Positions 23,100 to 36,624 are shown, counted from the stretch's first letter. The stretch: 64,000 nt of DNA from Vitellaria paradoxa (GCA_019916065.1 CM034238.1:30243246-30307245); one strand, 5' to 3'. Program-made: numbers and translations. The notes: generated from the sequence alone by a model not told the origin.

Positions 23100-26081
23100 C
23101 AATTTTGTCCTACCCCAAAATCCATAACTGGGGACGTGGGAACGAAACTCAAAAATAAATATCAAACCATGAAAAATGTACTATATCAGAGCGGAAGCTA
23201 ATTAAAGTATGTATTATTCAATTTTTTGAATATTCAAAATACCTTTAAAATGCCCTAAAAATGGGCTACAAAATCATGCCACAAATATGGGCCTAAATCA
23301 ATATTCCACTACATTATAATTTAAATGTTGGAATGCAAAATAAAACAAATCATCTAGCTATAACAACCCAAGACCACTAGCTAACCCACTGGTCCATCAC
23401 GAGCATCAACCCCTACATTACCAACTGTAGTAGGGGGAGAGCACTAAATTCCACGTGAGCTCAGAAAGTATTTATAAAATATAATTTCTTAATCATGCAA
23501 AGCTATTAACACTAATTAATAAGAATAGAATTTAAAATCTTATAATTTTCAAAATATTCATATTTAATCATTACATTCAAATGATATAGTTACTTAGCCA
23601 CGATCTCGTAGTCTCATGCTAAAAATAAATCATATCACATCATCCACATCATACTATCGGTCAGGTACTCTGTAAGTTTAGTCTGTGGCCTCAAAACTAA
23701 AACCAAAATAAATTCCTAGGTCTAAGTTGTGGGGTACAACTAGTCCTGCAGTCCTAGATGTACTCATCACATCCCCCGACCTTAGTCATGGGTTACAATT
23801 GGTCCCGCAATCCTAAATGTACTCATCACATCCCCAGACCTCAGTCATAGGGTACAATTGGTCTCGCAGTCCCAAATGTACTCATTTGCCTTAGTAGGCA
23901 AACTGGTCCTGTAGTCCCGGTACTAAATATACGCTAGAATAAGCCGTATATACATTTCGTAGGTTTCTAACCTACTGGTTATACTAACCACCCTGCGTAG
24001 GTTTTGGGGCTTCCAACCCTTGGGCCCTAGAACCCGCTCTTTTTAGTACCCTTAATGACCCCAATAACCCAAAAATCAAATCTCAAGTAATTACTTTAAT
24101 TAACAGCACAACATACATAAAAGTTCTCCCCAATTTGATTTTTTTTTTTTTTTTTTTTTTTTTTGTGTTCATCATTTAAATCAATAAGTCTTATGAAGTT
24201 AATTCTCCTGGGCCTAAGTTTCATGTTGCCCATCTATCAATATCATTCTCATTACAATATTTATCAAATAAATCTCATGCAACCATATTCAAGAATATAT
24301 ATACAACTAGCTTGATAAACAAAATTTTATATCAAGCATGTTATGACAAAGAAAGATTCAAGACATAAATTTTAATAATTCATGAAAAATAGAAAATAAA
24401 ATATTTTATACAAATTCAAAAGCCTAAAATACTTATAATTAACTCTAGTTTCATAAAAACAAAATTTAAAATTTATTCATAAAGCCATATAATACAGATT
24501 TTAAGAATACTAAATGGGTATTTCTGTTAGAACCATACAAAATAGCTCAATTTCACAATTTTTTATAAAATATATTTTAAATCCAAAAATTTTGAAATTT
24601 TTACAAAGATCTCATTCATATATCTAGTTTAACATATAAAAATTTTAAAAATTATTTCAACTTTTATTTATACCTTTTATACCAAATACCTGACTGTTGT
24701 CAGTACAACAACGTAAACCAAGTAGCCAAGTTTCAATATTTTTATAAAATAAATTATTAGTTAAAAAATTATAAAAATTTTACTGTAGAATACCCAACAT
24801 GTCTAGTTTCATATATAAAATTCTTAGAGATAAATTTAATCTCTAGGTATCATTTTTATATCAAAAATCAAACTCCTGTCAGCATAGAAATTTAAAACAA
24901 ATAGTCAAATTTCATGATTTTTTTAAAATCCATTGTAACTTAAAAGAATATGAAATTTTTACTGGATATTATTTTGGATATGTACTCCCATATATAATAA
25001 TATCAAAAATTAATTCAACTTTTAAGCATGAAGTTCATATAAAAAACAGTGTGCTGATCCTAGCATGGAAATCCCCAACCAATAGTCAAGTTTGACTATT
25101 ATTTTATAAATTCATTTCAATTCCAAAAATTATGAAATTTTTACAGAAAACTCATCTACATGTCTAATTTAACATATAAAAGTTTAAAGAATTAAATCAA
25201 TCTCTATGTATGAATTTTATGGGAAAATAGTGTACCCATTTCAGTGTGAAAGTTCTAGAATTTCACATAATCAAAAATCAATTCATAGAACAAGTTTTTC
25301 ATCTCTTGCATATATATATATATATACACATGACATGATAAAAAAAATATATCAAATAAACATAATCCCACCTACCTCACCTACCTTACTACACATGTAG
25401 ACGATCGATGTGTATTGCGTTACTACCAACTCAAGTTGGCCTTCTAGAGTGAATTCGACGATCCCTTCTTTCGAACTCAACACAAGACTTCATTCATCTT
25501 ACACTGATTTCTCTTAATAGGTATAATTGTACCAACCTCCTCTTGTTGGAACTTTTGAAACCAAAATAGAAGAACAGTGAGAAGGAGAAAATTCTTTGGT
25601 GCAAGTTATGTATGTGAAGAAAATGATAGGAGATGAAGAAGAGTGGTTTATGATCACATGTAAAAATGTTTCATCTTTCCCTTCCGATACATGTACCACC
25701 ATAACTTACCTATCAATACACCTCTAAACCATTAATTCCTAGCTGTAACTGTTTGGCCTCTCTTATGGCAATAATTTATTGTTTTAACTCCTTCTCCAAC
25801 TCTCTTACACACACGTATTCCCAAAACCCCTCTCTTGGTCTCCTTACACTACATTAACTCCTTGTCACTCACTCAACCAATAAGAATGCACCTCTCCCCC
25901 CCTAATAGATAGAAAACACATTCAACTAATATATATATATTTATTTCAAATATACATTAGCATCATATAATATATGCACACACACAACAGATTAAATAAA
26001 CATGTCACACATAAAATAAATAAAATAAAATTTGAATAAAATAAAAGTATATATTTTTTTTAAAAATTATGGGTTCTTACA
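23100..26081 (-). repeat. Probable long Ty3 LTR, minus orientation (left end uncertain)
   Basis: It ends on the plus strand with GGGTTCTTACA at 26081, the reverse of a TGTAAGAACCC LTR start. It holds a phrase common in plant Ty3 LTRs around 23370-23460 (ccatcacgagcatcaacccc, ccacgtgagctcagaaag) and a 59-bp tandem repeat. There is no coding region. I could not find the other terminus or a target duplication, so the left limit is a guess. Confidence 0.5.
23719..23887. repeat. 59-bp tandem repeat, about 2.9 units
   Basis: Units start at 23719, 23778 and 23837 with the shared core tgtactcatcacatcccc and ggtacaa-tggtc-cgcagtcc. It is internal to the LTR-like block. Confidence 0.85.
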
Positions 26082-26154
26082 AAATTATTTATAGAATTAT
26101 TTTAATGGATACTAAATTACTATTTTAAACAAATATCAAAATCTATTTGAAGTC

Positions 26155-26210
26155 TTGACAACTACGGGTTTGATTCTAGGTCTTAGGATCTAAGATCCCC
26201 TACTTGAAAT
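26155..26210 (-). repeat. Possible SINE fragment
   Basis: The minus strand reads aggggatcttagatcctaag ... gaatcaaaccc, like the central part and B box of the SINE-like unit at 27905-27960. The A box is not seen. Confidence 0.35.
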
Positions 26211-26821
26211 TATGTTCCTATTTTCAATATATATTGTAATACTTGAAATCTTTTGACAACTATGATTATGAATAGTATTTATTTTACTTGTTGTTTTATG
26301 CTTTCAAATTAATTGTTGCATAGCAATTATGTCACCTAGTCACAATCACTGCATTGGATCACCCAATGTAGTGCAATATTGTACCATTCTCACTATAGAG
26401 AAGCACCTAAGAAGTTTGGCTACTGATCTTTAATAGCTCAACCAAAAATAAACATTTTAGGTTCTAAGCTGGAAAAAAGAGAAGAACGACACATGATAAC
26501 TTTGCAGGATTATTGGACCATTCGTACTATTTAACTAATTATCCAACTTGTGGGTACTGTTTAATAGACTATTTGTTAATATTTCTATTATTGGATGAAT
26601 GTAATAATTACTTTACAACTTCTACTTATTTGAATTCAGTTTGGAACGCATTAGGATTGGCTCTGAAGGTACCAATGTTATTACTAATACTATTATAAAT
26701 AAACCTTTGCACATTATTGTGCATTATAACTCGAACCACATCTCTAGAATATTATATTTATCAAAATCAATACCTTACATTTTCATACTCCGAGTTCCGC
26801 AGAATTCAAGGTGTGACAAGT

Positions 26822-27010
26822 TTGGTTAAGCAACAATTTAGTCCTTCAGTTAGCAACCATTTATACACAACCGTTAGAGTGAGGGCAAACTCATCATTTT
26901 GCCTTCATCTTCCCTATTCCTTCTAATCTTTCTTCAACAGCACAATAGTGTGTTGCCCAACCCCTAGTTTACCATTTCCTCTCTCTATAACCTCTACTAT
27001 TCATATACTA
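26822..27010 (+). repeat. Left arm of an inverted repeat interrupted by an LTR
   Basis: It matches the reverse complement of about 31380-31565: shared blocks caatttagt, ttagagtgagggcaaa, atagtgtgttgcccaa and tttaccat. Together they look like the arms of a foldback or Mutator-like non-autonomous element whose centre received the LTR at 27232-31093. Confidence 0.6.
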
Positions 27011-27143
27011 TGCCACCATTATTCATTAGCCTATGTTTTTTGTATTTTGTTATTTAAAGTTTATTGGGATTGAAGAATTGGGTTAATGAATAAATGTGTC
27101 ATCAATGTGTCTATGATGTTGGTATGATTTCACACACTTACTA

Positions 27144-27231
27144 TGTCACGCCCCAGATTTTCATAACCCGAATGCCCGAGGGTGGCTTGGGATTATTTGT
27201 TGGGTATAAAAATAAGATGATAACAATACGC
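27144..27231 (-). repeat. LTR end fragment
   Basis: It starts TGTCACGCCCCAGA, the typical reverse-oriented LTR terminus seen also at 60486, and is cut after 88 bp by the next LTR. Confidence 0.5.
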
Positions 27232-27899
27232 TGTCACACCCCAAATTTTCTTTTAAACTGGGGTTGACTTGTAATAAAAATTTAAGGTATTCAAAATCCC
27301 TAGTTTATTCCAACCAATATTTATAAGCCATTAGGCTGAATCATTTGGTAGGGTTCAACCGCAAAGTACAAACTAAAGGTAGAGAATAGTATTGTAGAGC
27401 TATCTAAGCGTCCCAACCATGCGATTAACATTACATATCAAATAAAAGTAACTAGGTCTAAGCTTAATGATTACAATCATCCAATAATTATTATTACAGA
27501 CCACAATAATAAATAAAGTCATCTAGTACCGCGTAAGAAAAAAATAGATAACTCTTCTGCTAAAATATTTAAGAGAAATTAATCTCTTTCTAGCTCATCT
27601 TCAGTATCCTTGTGCTTAATATCCTGAAAAAAATGTTCCCACAAAGGGATGAGCTATTAAAGCCCAGTAGTCAGAATCTCCTAGGTGTCTATATGTAGTG
27701 GTAGTAATACTACACTGTATTAGGTGGCCCAATATAGTGAATGTGATTAGGTGGCATACTGTTCATGCAACAATTAATTCAATAAATCCCAACTGAAAAA
27801 TGTAAATTATACTTACAACGGTTTGATGAAACCGTCACCGTAACTACTATTTTACTTACACGTCAAATAGTTAAATGTTGATATGTGTACCACAATGAA

Positions 27900-28005
27900 A
27901 TCTATGTCGCAGTGGTGGGGATCTTAGATTCAAATCTTCAAGGTCTCAGGATCAAACCTCATAGCAATACAGGTTTCGTATATATATATATTTTTTTCTT
28001 ACATC
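27900..28005 (+). repeat. SINE-like unit with A and B boxes
   Basis: A-box-like tgtcgcagtggtgg (27905-27918) and B-box-like aggatcaaacctc (27948-27960), then a TA/T-rich tail. Confidence 0.5.
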
Positions 28006-28740
28006 ATTTTATAAAATAGTCATCTAAAGGAATTAAATGTAATTAAATAATTCCAACACATCATTTAGACATAAGCAAAAGAGATTGCCAGTCATAGTAA
28101 AATCTAATAAAGGGGTTTAATCTAATCCTCTTCAGCTAATCATACTTCTATCCTCCTCTAACCCCAGCCTTGGGAACCAGTGACTTTAAGGGCTTAGCAT
28201 CCAATACATTCCAACGGTGTCACCTACCAATAACCTAGTCATCGCAACCAGCTATCTGACTGGCCAGGTCAGAAGGGAGCATCTCCTAAATAAAATGCAT
28301 ATGTTCCCATCTCCATCTAAAAGGTCATTTCTACCCCACCCATCACCCCATTGCCAAAAATAAATTTAGCACTGAGTGCCTTAATTTCTTCTCACCCTTT
28401 TTACATTCCCAAGGGTACCTTATATGGAAATAAGACATTTTTAATAACAACCAGCAATGTTCCCGGGCGATGAATCATAAGTGGGATTATTCAGTCACAT
28501 GCAGTATTTTTTAAGTATTTTATCTAAATCCATAATTTAATAATAATTCTTAATAAATCAAAGATTTAATATAGTCACCAATATTATTATCACAAAGGTA
28601 GGTACTACATGTAAATTAACAAGTAGCAAGTAGCTAAAAATAATTTAGAATTCGAATTAGTATTTTAGTTAATTGTTTTGACAAGTTTGCCGTACTACCT
28701 TTGATAAGAATAAAATTATTTCTAATGGTATATTAATTAA

Positions 28741-28850
28741 GCCGAGGTTGGCAGCTTAGTGGGTGGGTGACCCTAATTGCGATTTAAAGTCGCGAGTTCA
28801 AACCTCATTGGTTGCAATCTTGGTTTGTGCCACTTTTTTCCTTTTTATTT
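28741..28850 (+). repeat. tRNA-derived SINE-like unit
   Basis: A-box-like ggcagcttagtgggtgg (28750-28766), B-box-like gcgagttcaaacctc (28792-28806), then a T-rich tail. It has the same layout as the minus-strand unit at 22465-22552. Confidence 0.65.
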
Positions 28851-31379
28851 TATTATTTTGTGGAATATGAAGATAATAAATAGCTCTTTGGACTTATATT
28901 TAATTTTAAAAAAATTGATAAGTTTTATTTTATTCTAACTGGATAGTATAGTACATCACTTGAACAATTAAGCCAATATGAGATTACAAAGCTAATTCAT
29001 ATTCTAACCTTTTGAGTTGGTAGGAGAATAATATTATTCAAAATAATTTGAATAAATTTCCAATAATCATCTTATTTATAACCAAACCCTTATCATAGGT
29101 TTTCGGCTTCAAGATATCCACAAATATCCATAGAATTATTCCAATGTTTAGGAAGGTATTAAATAAGTTTTATTAGATTCACTTAATCATAACAATATAG
29201 TTATATAACTTGCTAGGTTGACAAAACAATGCCTAAAAATCAATTAGAATAAATCAAATTCATTTAAGAAAGACCAAATGAGGAAAGAATAAGTTCATTG
29301 TTTCATTTGGACATTTTAATCAAATACTTGGTTCTACTTAGCCATTTTAGTTTGAATAAGTCATCCAACTATCCATGATGAAACTAATTGTCTAAGTCAG
29401 TTATCATAAATATTAGAGTGTCAAATAATACATAATATCCAGTTTAAAATAATTTCATATCAATTGAAAAATAACTAAGTAGCATCAACTTAACAGTCCA
29501 CTTCGGTATTTCATCAAATAGTATAAGTATTTCACTAGATTAGGGCTTCTGAATAAAATTACACATAAATAAATTATTAACATAACTATAACTAACAGAG
29601 GGTAATTGGGAATTTAAATAAATCTTTAAACATAAAATTCTAAAAAAAAATTCAAACAAGCATCAATTAAAGGCTAAGTAGAAATTGTAGCTTAAAAGAA
29701 AATTCATATAAAATAGAGCAGAAATCCAATATCTATAAACTTTATATCTATAGAAACTAGACTTTAAGACCTACAATTTTCATGTTTTACACTTTTTAAA
29801 ATTTTAAAGTCTAAAGGTTTAAAAACAGCCTTGAATTTAGTTTGTTCAGAAGATACAGTTTTACACGTGTTCAGTATTTTGGGCATAACTTTTGACTCAC
29901 AACTCGGATTGATGCAAATCTTTTTTGGGTTGGAAAGAAAACTTAAAGGGCTACAACTTTTTTGTTTTAGCCGAAGCCTAATTCCACCATTTTACGAGTT
30001 AGAAGCACATTAGAAGTTATAAATAGAGAGCTATCAGCATGCTGGGCTATATCAGTCAAAGTTTTTGGCTTCCCTACCCCCAATATGCGGATATTTTTTT
30101 TTTCACAATCAAGTTTCATACTTCAAACCAAAAAAAATGCTTCAGCTTCAAATTGAAGACATCAACTATATTTTAGGAGGTTTGTCATCCTACCTCAATG
30201 AAGATATTGGTGACCAAGTCTAAGAAGGAAAAATGAGTTGAGCTTTGAACACCACCCAATTGGAAAGTTCCAAGACTTTCTTCTTCCTCCAAGCAACGCC
30301 GAATCTCCAACCACACTAAATAATAATTTTTTTTTCACTTATTTTTTTATCTTTGAAAGCACACAAATTTATAAGAAGTCATGGGAGTGTAGAGAAAGTA
30401 TCGGTAGAAAAAATAACCTCCACTTCCTATGCTTTAAAGTCACTAAGGTAGGATCACATTAGGTAGCATGATCCAAGAATCATGCTTTACTTTTTTGACT
30501 ATCTAACCATATCATTTAAGAGAGGTATTAGGGGAGATGTATGGAGGTGGCATGATTCGAAAATCATGCTAGCTTTTTGACTAATTAAACAAATTATTTA
30601 AAAGATGCTTTAAGTCTTTAAATCATGCTTGCTAAATAATTTGAAAGAAATGCTTTAAAGTTATCTATGTAGGGTCTTCTTTTTGACTAATAAACTAAAT
30701 AATTCAAGAGATTGTGAGAGATGTATGGAAGAAAGGATGGAAGAAAAATGAAGTTTGTCAGAAAATGATTTAGAGCTACTATTCATGAGTCAACTCAGTG
30801 AGTGATAAAGTGAGTTGAAGTGAGTTAAGGTGAGTCAAAGAAAGGGTTGACCCATGGGTTAATGGGTTTGGGTTGAACCAAATAGGTAATTGGGCTAGGA
30901 ATTGTTTGGATAAAAAGTTAGAAATTCTACATTAAATTCCCACATTAGATAGAATTAAATCCGAAAATCTTTCCAACTAATTTTAACATTCCAAAATTTT
31001 TCAAATTCTCAATTTCTAGATTTTTACTATAATAAATATCACCACCACACTTAAGCAAAATTAATTAAGAGAAAGAAAATTCAGGTTATTACATACTGCT
31101 ATATCATGCAAGGCTGTTGGAAAACTATTGAAATAAGTGAATTCACGAGACTTGTCAAGGTTAAAGAAATAAGAAAACTACCTCCATTAGTGTGATTTTG
31201 TGGCAAAGTTAGTTTCTATTTGTTTCTTTTTTAATTTTTTTGAAGCTTAAAAATAGTAGTAATTGGTACACATACAGTTTTGCTCTACCTATTTTTATAC
31301 AATTTGTATAGAATGCAAATAGCTTACATGGATAATTTCCCATTACCATTTCAATAGGAGGTTGTTTAGCAATGGTTTT

Positions 31380-31680
31380 GTGTTATACCAATGGTAACAT
31401 TGGATATGAGAGGGTAGAGGTTGTGGAGAGAGAAAATGGTAAATTAAGATTTGGGCAACACACTATTTTTCCATTGAAGAGAGATTAAAAAGATTTAGGA
31501 AGATGAAGCAAAATGACAATTTTGCCCTCACTCTAATAGCATTGTACACACAATTGTTGATAGAAGTACTAAATTGCTAGTTGATCAAAATTATAGAGAT
31601 TTAATGGTTACAATTGAAACGTAGGAGACTAAAGTGACATTAGGTGTAAACTATAGGGACGATTTTTGTACTTCACCCAA
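31380..31680 (-). repeat. Right arm of the interrupted inverted repeat
   Basis: The reverse complement of 31380-31565 matches 26822-27010. It continues outward to cgatttttgtacttcaccc, a phrase resembling the termini of Mutator-like or foldback elements. The left counterpart of this outermost part is missing. Confidence 0.55.
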
Positions 31681-31949
31681 TATCAAATTATTTTTCTTAA
31701 TTTACCCAAAAGAATTAGGAATTAGAACATAATTTGATAGTTTTATCATAAAGTTTGAGCATGAATCTACTTAAATTGGGAATGTATCCCGCATGAAATT
31801 TTTTTTTTTTTCATTTGATTCATGAATTTTAAAAATATTTTTTACATTGGTAAAAGTTGTTATTTGTTTGTTAGCCTTAATTTATTGTTATATAAGCATA
31901 TATAATTTTAACATATAGTAGTGCAACCTACAAATGTTTTTGATATAGA

Positions 31950-32884
31950 TATGATATTCTCGAGTTGAAAGTTAGTAACTATAATTTTGGAAGGAGAGAA
32001 TTCTTCTTCACTTGGGGTGGATGGATATTGATTATGCTATTTGAAAGGATGAACAATTTGTAATTACTAAAAACCAATAATGTAAGTGATATTGCCTTTA
32101 TGAACATTGGGAGCAATCATATCGCCTAAGTCTGATGTTCATAAACTATGATATTCTCGGTTCAGTTTTTTAGCATGATAAAGTGCGGGCATTATCAAGG
32201 GCTATTGATAAGTAGTTTGAGACTTCAGATAATGCAATTACCAACACATTGATAATTAAGTTTTCATCTTTGAGGCTCACCAATATTAAAGGTGTGTCTA
32301 ATCACATCATGCAAATGAGAGACATTATAGCTCAATTGAAGACTTCTAAGGTTGAGATGTCTGAGTTTTTCCTTGTGCACTACAAACTAAATACTCTTTC
32401 GTAGTAGTATGGACCCTTCAAAAGGGTGATTGGTAATGGAAATAGGAGAGCGTGCAAACATGGCGACTCAAGGAAAGAATAAAGCCGAAGCCAAACAAAA
32501 AGAAAAAGGTAAAATACCTCCCCAATATGACATTAAGAAATAATCCAGGTGCTTCTTTTGCAAGAAGAAAGGACACATAAAGAAGGATAGTCCTGAGTTT
32601 CATAAATGGCTTTAGAAGAAAGGTAACTCATCTTATTTGTTTATTATGAATATAATATGGTTGATGTTAATCATATCACGTGGTGAATTGATTCTACTTC
32701 TACAATCCATATTTTAAATTCCTTGCAGGGTCTGCAAAACCTAAGAAAGCCAGTAGCAAGTAAGCAGTGTATCTATTTGGGAAAGAAGACGCGTTCACAT
32801 ATGGAGGCAATCGGAACATTCAATTTTGTTTTAAGTAGTGGTTTTGTCTTGAATTTAGAAAAGACTTTTTTTTGTATTCTAAGT
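31950..32884 (+). pseudogene. Ty1/copia gag and start of pol, plus orientation
   Basis: Broken plus-strand frames read copia Gag: WKERILLHLGWMDIDYAI (from 31988), KFSSLRLTNIKGVSNHIMQM (about 32262), EFFLVHYKLNTLS, ANMATQGKNKAEAK, then a zinc knuckle CFFCKKKGHIKKDS in which the last Cys is Ser. It ends with the protease-side block GFVLNLEKTFF. There are multiple stops. The match stops at 32884; the continuation of the same element lies inverted from about 36624 downward. Its 5' LTR is at 21359-21436, about 10 kb to the left. Confidence 0.85.
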
Positions 32885-33136
32885 GGCTGTGCTTGTTTTG
32901 GCGATAAAATGAATTGATTGAGGATGTGGATTCTCACTAGCCGGATAAAGATTGGAACTAACTTCCTTCCTCTAGTGGTAGTTGTAGTGGCAACCACAAT
33001 TTGCACACAAGAAACCCATCATAGTTCGTTTCATTTCAGCCTTTAGAAACTCTCGGCAACCATCAAAGTTATAGTAACCTTGAATCATAAAATAATTCCT
33101 CTGGTATTCGTGGTGGCTAATGATGCTAGCATATTA
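32885..33136 (-). pseudogene. ZF-HD pseudogene fragment (codons 12-77)
   Basis: The minus strand matches residues 12-77 of the intact gene at 43797-44423: YNFDGCREFLKAEM and LCANCGCHYNYH are nearly identical. Lesions are Cys21 to Tyr, a TAG at codon 65 and a 51-bp insertion (32903-32953) after codon 69; the match resumes at 32885-32902 (Pro/Gln codons 70-77). On the 5' side it abuts a copia LTR end at 33137, on the 3' side the copia pol fragment at 32884. The homeodomain part is missing. It can encode nothing useful. Confidence 0.9.
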
Positions 33137-33501
33137 TGTTACTTCTAAAACGATTTATCATATATTAACAAACAACACATATCGATCAAATGTGGAAAAA
33201 CAAGTGTCTTTTTTTTTTTTTTTTTTTTTTTTGCGTGTGTTTTTGCTCGTCTAAGCCCTTAAACTACTCCATTTTGATGGTGTATACTAAAACAATGACA
33301 TAATGTGGCTCAGAAGACAAAAACCATGTCTCTGCTTCTCTTTCAGATAATGTGCTCCTATTAAGCACATCCAACAAAATTGGTTAGTTACCACTCCGAT
33401 TCAGATAATTGTAGGTGACAGCCCGTGAGTCAAGAAACATGGGAAAACAAACGTTGGACCATTTCAAAATGGATCCTGAAATTAAAGTAAAAATATCAAC
33501 A
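33137..33501 (-). repeat. 3' LTR of the copia element (365 bp)
   Basis: The minus strand starts TGTTGATATTTTTAC and ends GAAGTAACA. A polypurine tract (minus gtgggagaa, 33502-33510) precedes it. ZF-HD sequence begins right after its end (taata, then codon 12 on). It includes a T-run at 33211-33232. Confidence 0.85.
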
Positions 33502-33510
33502 TTCTCCCAC

Positions 33511-36500
33511 TTGGTCTATATGCTTAACTTGATTTCTTATCCAAAACCCATCATTAATTCTCATTCTCAAGAAATAAAAATACATGAATCATGGAGATAG
33601 GTTCTCTAATAATGAGTATTATTTTCCATGTATTACTATTCATTATCTTTCTCAACATTAACCAATATGTGATAAAACCACTTAATGAATAAGGTGTGTG
33701 TTTATTGTAGGTCCAACATTAATGATTTTTCTCAAAATAAATTAAAGTGCACATAGACATGAGAAAAAAATCATAAACAAATAAGAGTTTCATTCAAATA
33801 ACATTGTCCATACAATGAAATTCACATGATGTAACCTAGTTCCATTCTAACTACATGATCCTCAAATTTCAATGGTGGCATGCCTTTTTTCAAAGGACCA
33901 GCTATCATAAATTCAGTGATAAGGTGCTCGATGACCATTTTCTTTTCTTTAACACATTCACCATATGGTTAAATATTTGATGCCAATGTGTTTGATTCTG
34001 CTACTACTTTTATTGTTCTTATCCATCAAAATAGCAGCTGAATTGTCATAATACATCATCAATAGCCTAGAAATATAATCCATAATTCTAAGCTAAAATT
34101 TGAAACTCCTCATCTATACACCATGCGATGTAGCCTCAAAATAAGAAATGAGCTCAACTTCTATAGTGGAAGTAGTAGTTAAGGTCTGCTTTGCACTCCT
34201 CCAAGATATAGCTCCATGGGCAAACATAAAAACATATCTAGATATTAATTTATGTGAATCAACATAGCCAGCAAAGTCTAAATTTGAATAGCCAACTACT
34301 TCTAGATTATTAATCTATCTATACATAAGCATGTAATCCTAGGTCCCTTAAAGGTGCCTCATCACTTTCTTTGCAACTCTCCAGTGGTCTATACTTTGGT
34401 TACTTTGATATCTTCCTAGCATTCCCACAACAAATGAAATGTTAGGTTATGTGTAGACCTGAGCATACATTAGGCTTCCAACAAAAAAAGCATATGGAAT
34501 GTTCTTCATTTGTTCCGTTTCAAGATTATTTTTTGGGCACTGATTCAAATTACACCTATTAGCCTTCATAATGGGAGCTGCACTTGTTAAACAATCGTTC
34601 ATTCAAAATTTCTCTAAAACCTTACTGATATAGATTTCTTGAGATAGACCTAAAACACCTTGAGATCGATCCTAATGGATCTCAATGCCAATGTCATAAG
34701 ACGTATGACCTGTATCCTTCATTTCATAATTCATAAAGAGAAATTATTTCACCTCATGTAACAAACCCTTATCATTGGTTGCAAGTAGAAATTTTATCCA
34801 CATATAAAACAAGCAAATATATCTTACTCCCACTGATCTTCTGGTATATACATTGTTCCATGATGTTCTCTTCAAATGCAAATGAAAATATGACATCATA
34901 AAATTTTAAATACCATGGATGGGAGGCTTGTTTTAATCCATATATGGATGTCTTGAGCTTGCATACCAAATGCTCACCATCACTAGAGGAGGACCCTTTT
35001 GGTTATTCCATGCAAACCTCCTCCTCTAGATCACCATTGAGAAAAGTAATTTTCACATCCATTTGTTACAATTATAAATCAAAATGAGCGACTAATACCA
35101 AAATCACACGAAGATAATCTTTCTTTGATATAGGAGAAAAAGTCTTCATGTAATCAATTTCTTCCTTTTGAGTGAATCCCTTAACAATGGGTCTTGCTTT
35201 ATACTTTTAATGTTACCCAATAAGTCTTTGTTTGTCTTAAAGATGCATTTGCAACCTATGGCTTTCACCCCATTAAGCAACTAAACAAGATCCCAGACTC
35301 TATTGTATATCATAGAATTCATCTATGCTTCATGAAATTGTACCACAAATCTAATTCTTTGCAACTCTTGGCTTGTGAAACTGTTTCAGGATCATTTTTT
35401 GCTTCAATGTTATTGTTAGATTCTTACAGATACACAATATAATCAATAGGTATTGCTAATTTTGTTATTCTAGTAGATCTTCTTAAGGTTGTACCAACAT
35501 CCTTCTGGGAAGCATGTGGTTCAAGTGGTTGCTCAACAATCTTTGGTAATTCCTAAATAACCTAATCTACTGGATTGTCATTAGTAGCTTGCAAAGTCAC
35601 GATGATTGATTGCTTAACATAGATTCGAAATTGAAAAATGTTGTGAATGATAACCAATCTATCACTTGACATGGAAGGTTGAAAATTAGATTGATCTTTC
35701 TCCAAAGCTATGTTTTTTGGATTGATCACTCTCATTGATTAAGTCATTCTCAAGAAACTTCAAATTCCTTGATTCGACAATCCTAGTGCTGTGAGATGGA
35801 CAGTAAAATCATGCTTTAGACCATTTAGCATATCCAACAAAATGCCTTCTAGTGGTGCTTGGGGTCTAGCTTCTTACCTTGTAGATTGTAATTCTCACTT
35901 AGATAGGCATCACCAAATGTGTATATGTCGCAAACTCGATTTCCAACTGTTTCATAATTAAAAAGGCACCTTTAGAATAGCCTTGGTTAGAAACTAGTTC
36001 AATACATACACAGCCATTTTAAGACCTTTAATCCACAAGGTTTCATGAAGTTTGGAGCCACTTCGGCGTTAAATACCTTAAAAATGTCTAAAGATTCATT
36101 CTTGTTATAAAGTAAGTAGAGATACATGTATCATGAGTAATCATCTATGAAAGAGATGAGGTATTTCTAACCATACGAGTCCATGTCTAAACTACAAATA
36201 TCCGTATGTTTGAGATCCTCTTGGCACATTTATTTAACTTGCTGGTCTACTTTTATACAATCCACGACCTGTTGGTCTACTTTACTTTTTTACAATCCAC
36301 ACAAATCTTAAAATCAATAAAATCCAAATCACTAAATAGTCCATCATTTACTAATCTTTTAATCATTCCTATGGAGATATGTCCCAATCTTTGGTACCAC
36401 AACATAGAAGAATATTCATTCATAATATATCATTAAGTACCAAGGTGAACATGCATTTTATTATAAGAGGCATCACTTTGAAAATTAATGTAGTAAAAAC

Positions 36501-36624
36501 CATCAAATAATGTATCATTTCCAACAAGATCAGACTTATAAAATAAACTGAAAGATATTTCTGAAAAACTAGAGGCATAACCAAAAGGTACAAGTCTTGA
36601 AAGTGAATTCAAATTTTTTGAATA
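33511..36624 (-). pseudogene. Ty1/copia pol, minus orientation, heavily mutated
   Basis: Reading the minus strand downward from 36624: a pre-integrase block (NLNSLSRLVPFGY, FSLFYKSDLVG, MLWYQRLGHIS), a degraded integrase, RT with the open piece 34772-34969 (MVCKLKTSIYGLKQASHPW, LVLYVDKI: the YVDD motif altered to YVDK), and RNase H near 34110-34310 (FAGYVDSHKLISRYVFM, TIEVELISYFEATSHGVW). Many stops and frameshifts. The block continues the copia protein that stops at 32884 on the plus strand, so one element has been split by an inversion. Confidence 0.85.

Larger units (their letters stand above)
27232..31093 (-). repeat. Long LTR-like unit, minus orientation (3862 bp)
   Basis: The plus-strand ends are TGTCACACCCCAAATTTT and TTCAGGTTATTACA, a TG...CA pair typical of Ty3 LTRs of the kind seen elsewhere in the window. 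The flanking 5-mers are tacgc and tactg, only three of five identical, so the target duplication is weak. There are no protein-coding signs. It contains SINE-like units at 27905-28000 and 28741-28850. It could be a solo LTR enlarged by insertions. Confidence 0.55.

Noticed and set aside
23719..23887. CRISPR-like regular repeats
   Set aside because: Units are contiguous with no unique spacers, in plant DNA; a minisatellite within an LTR.
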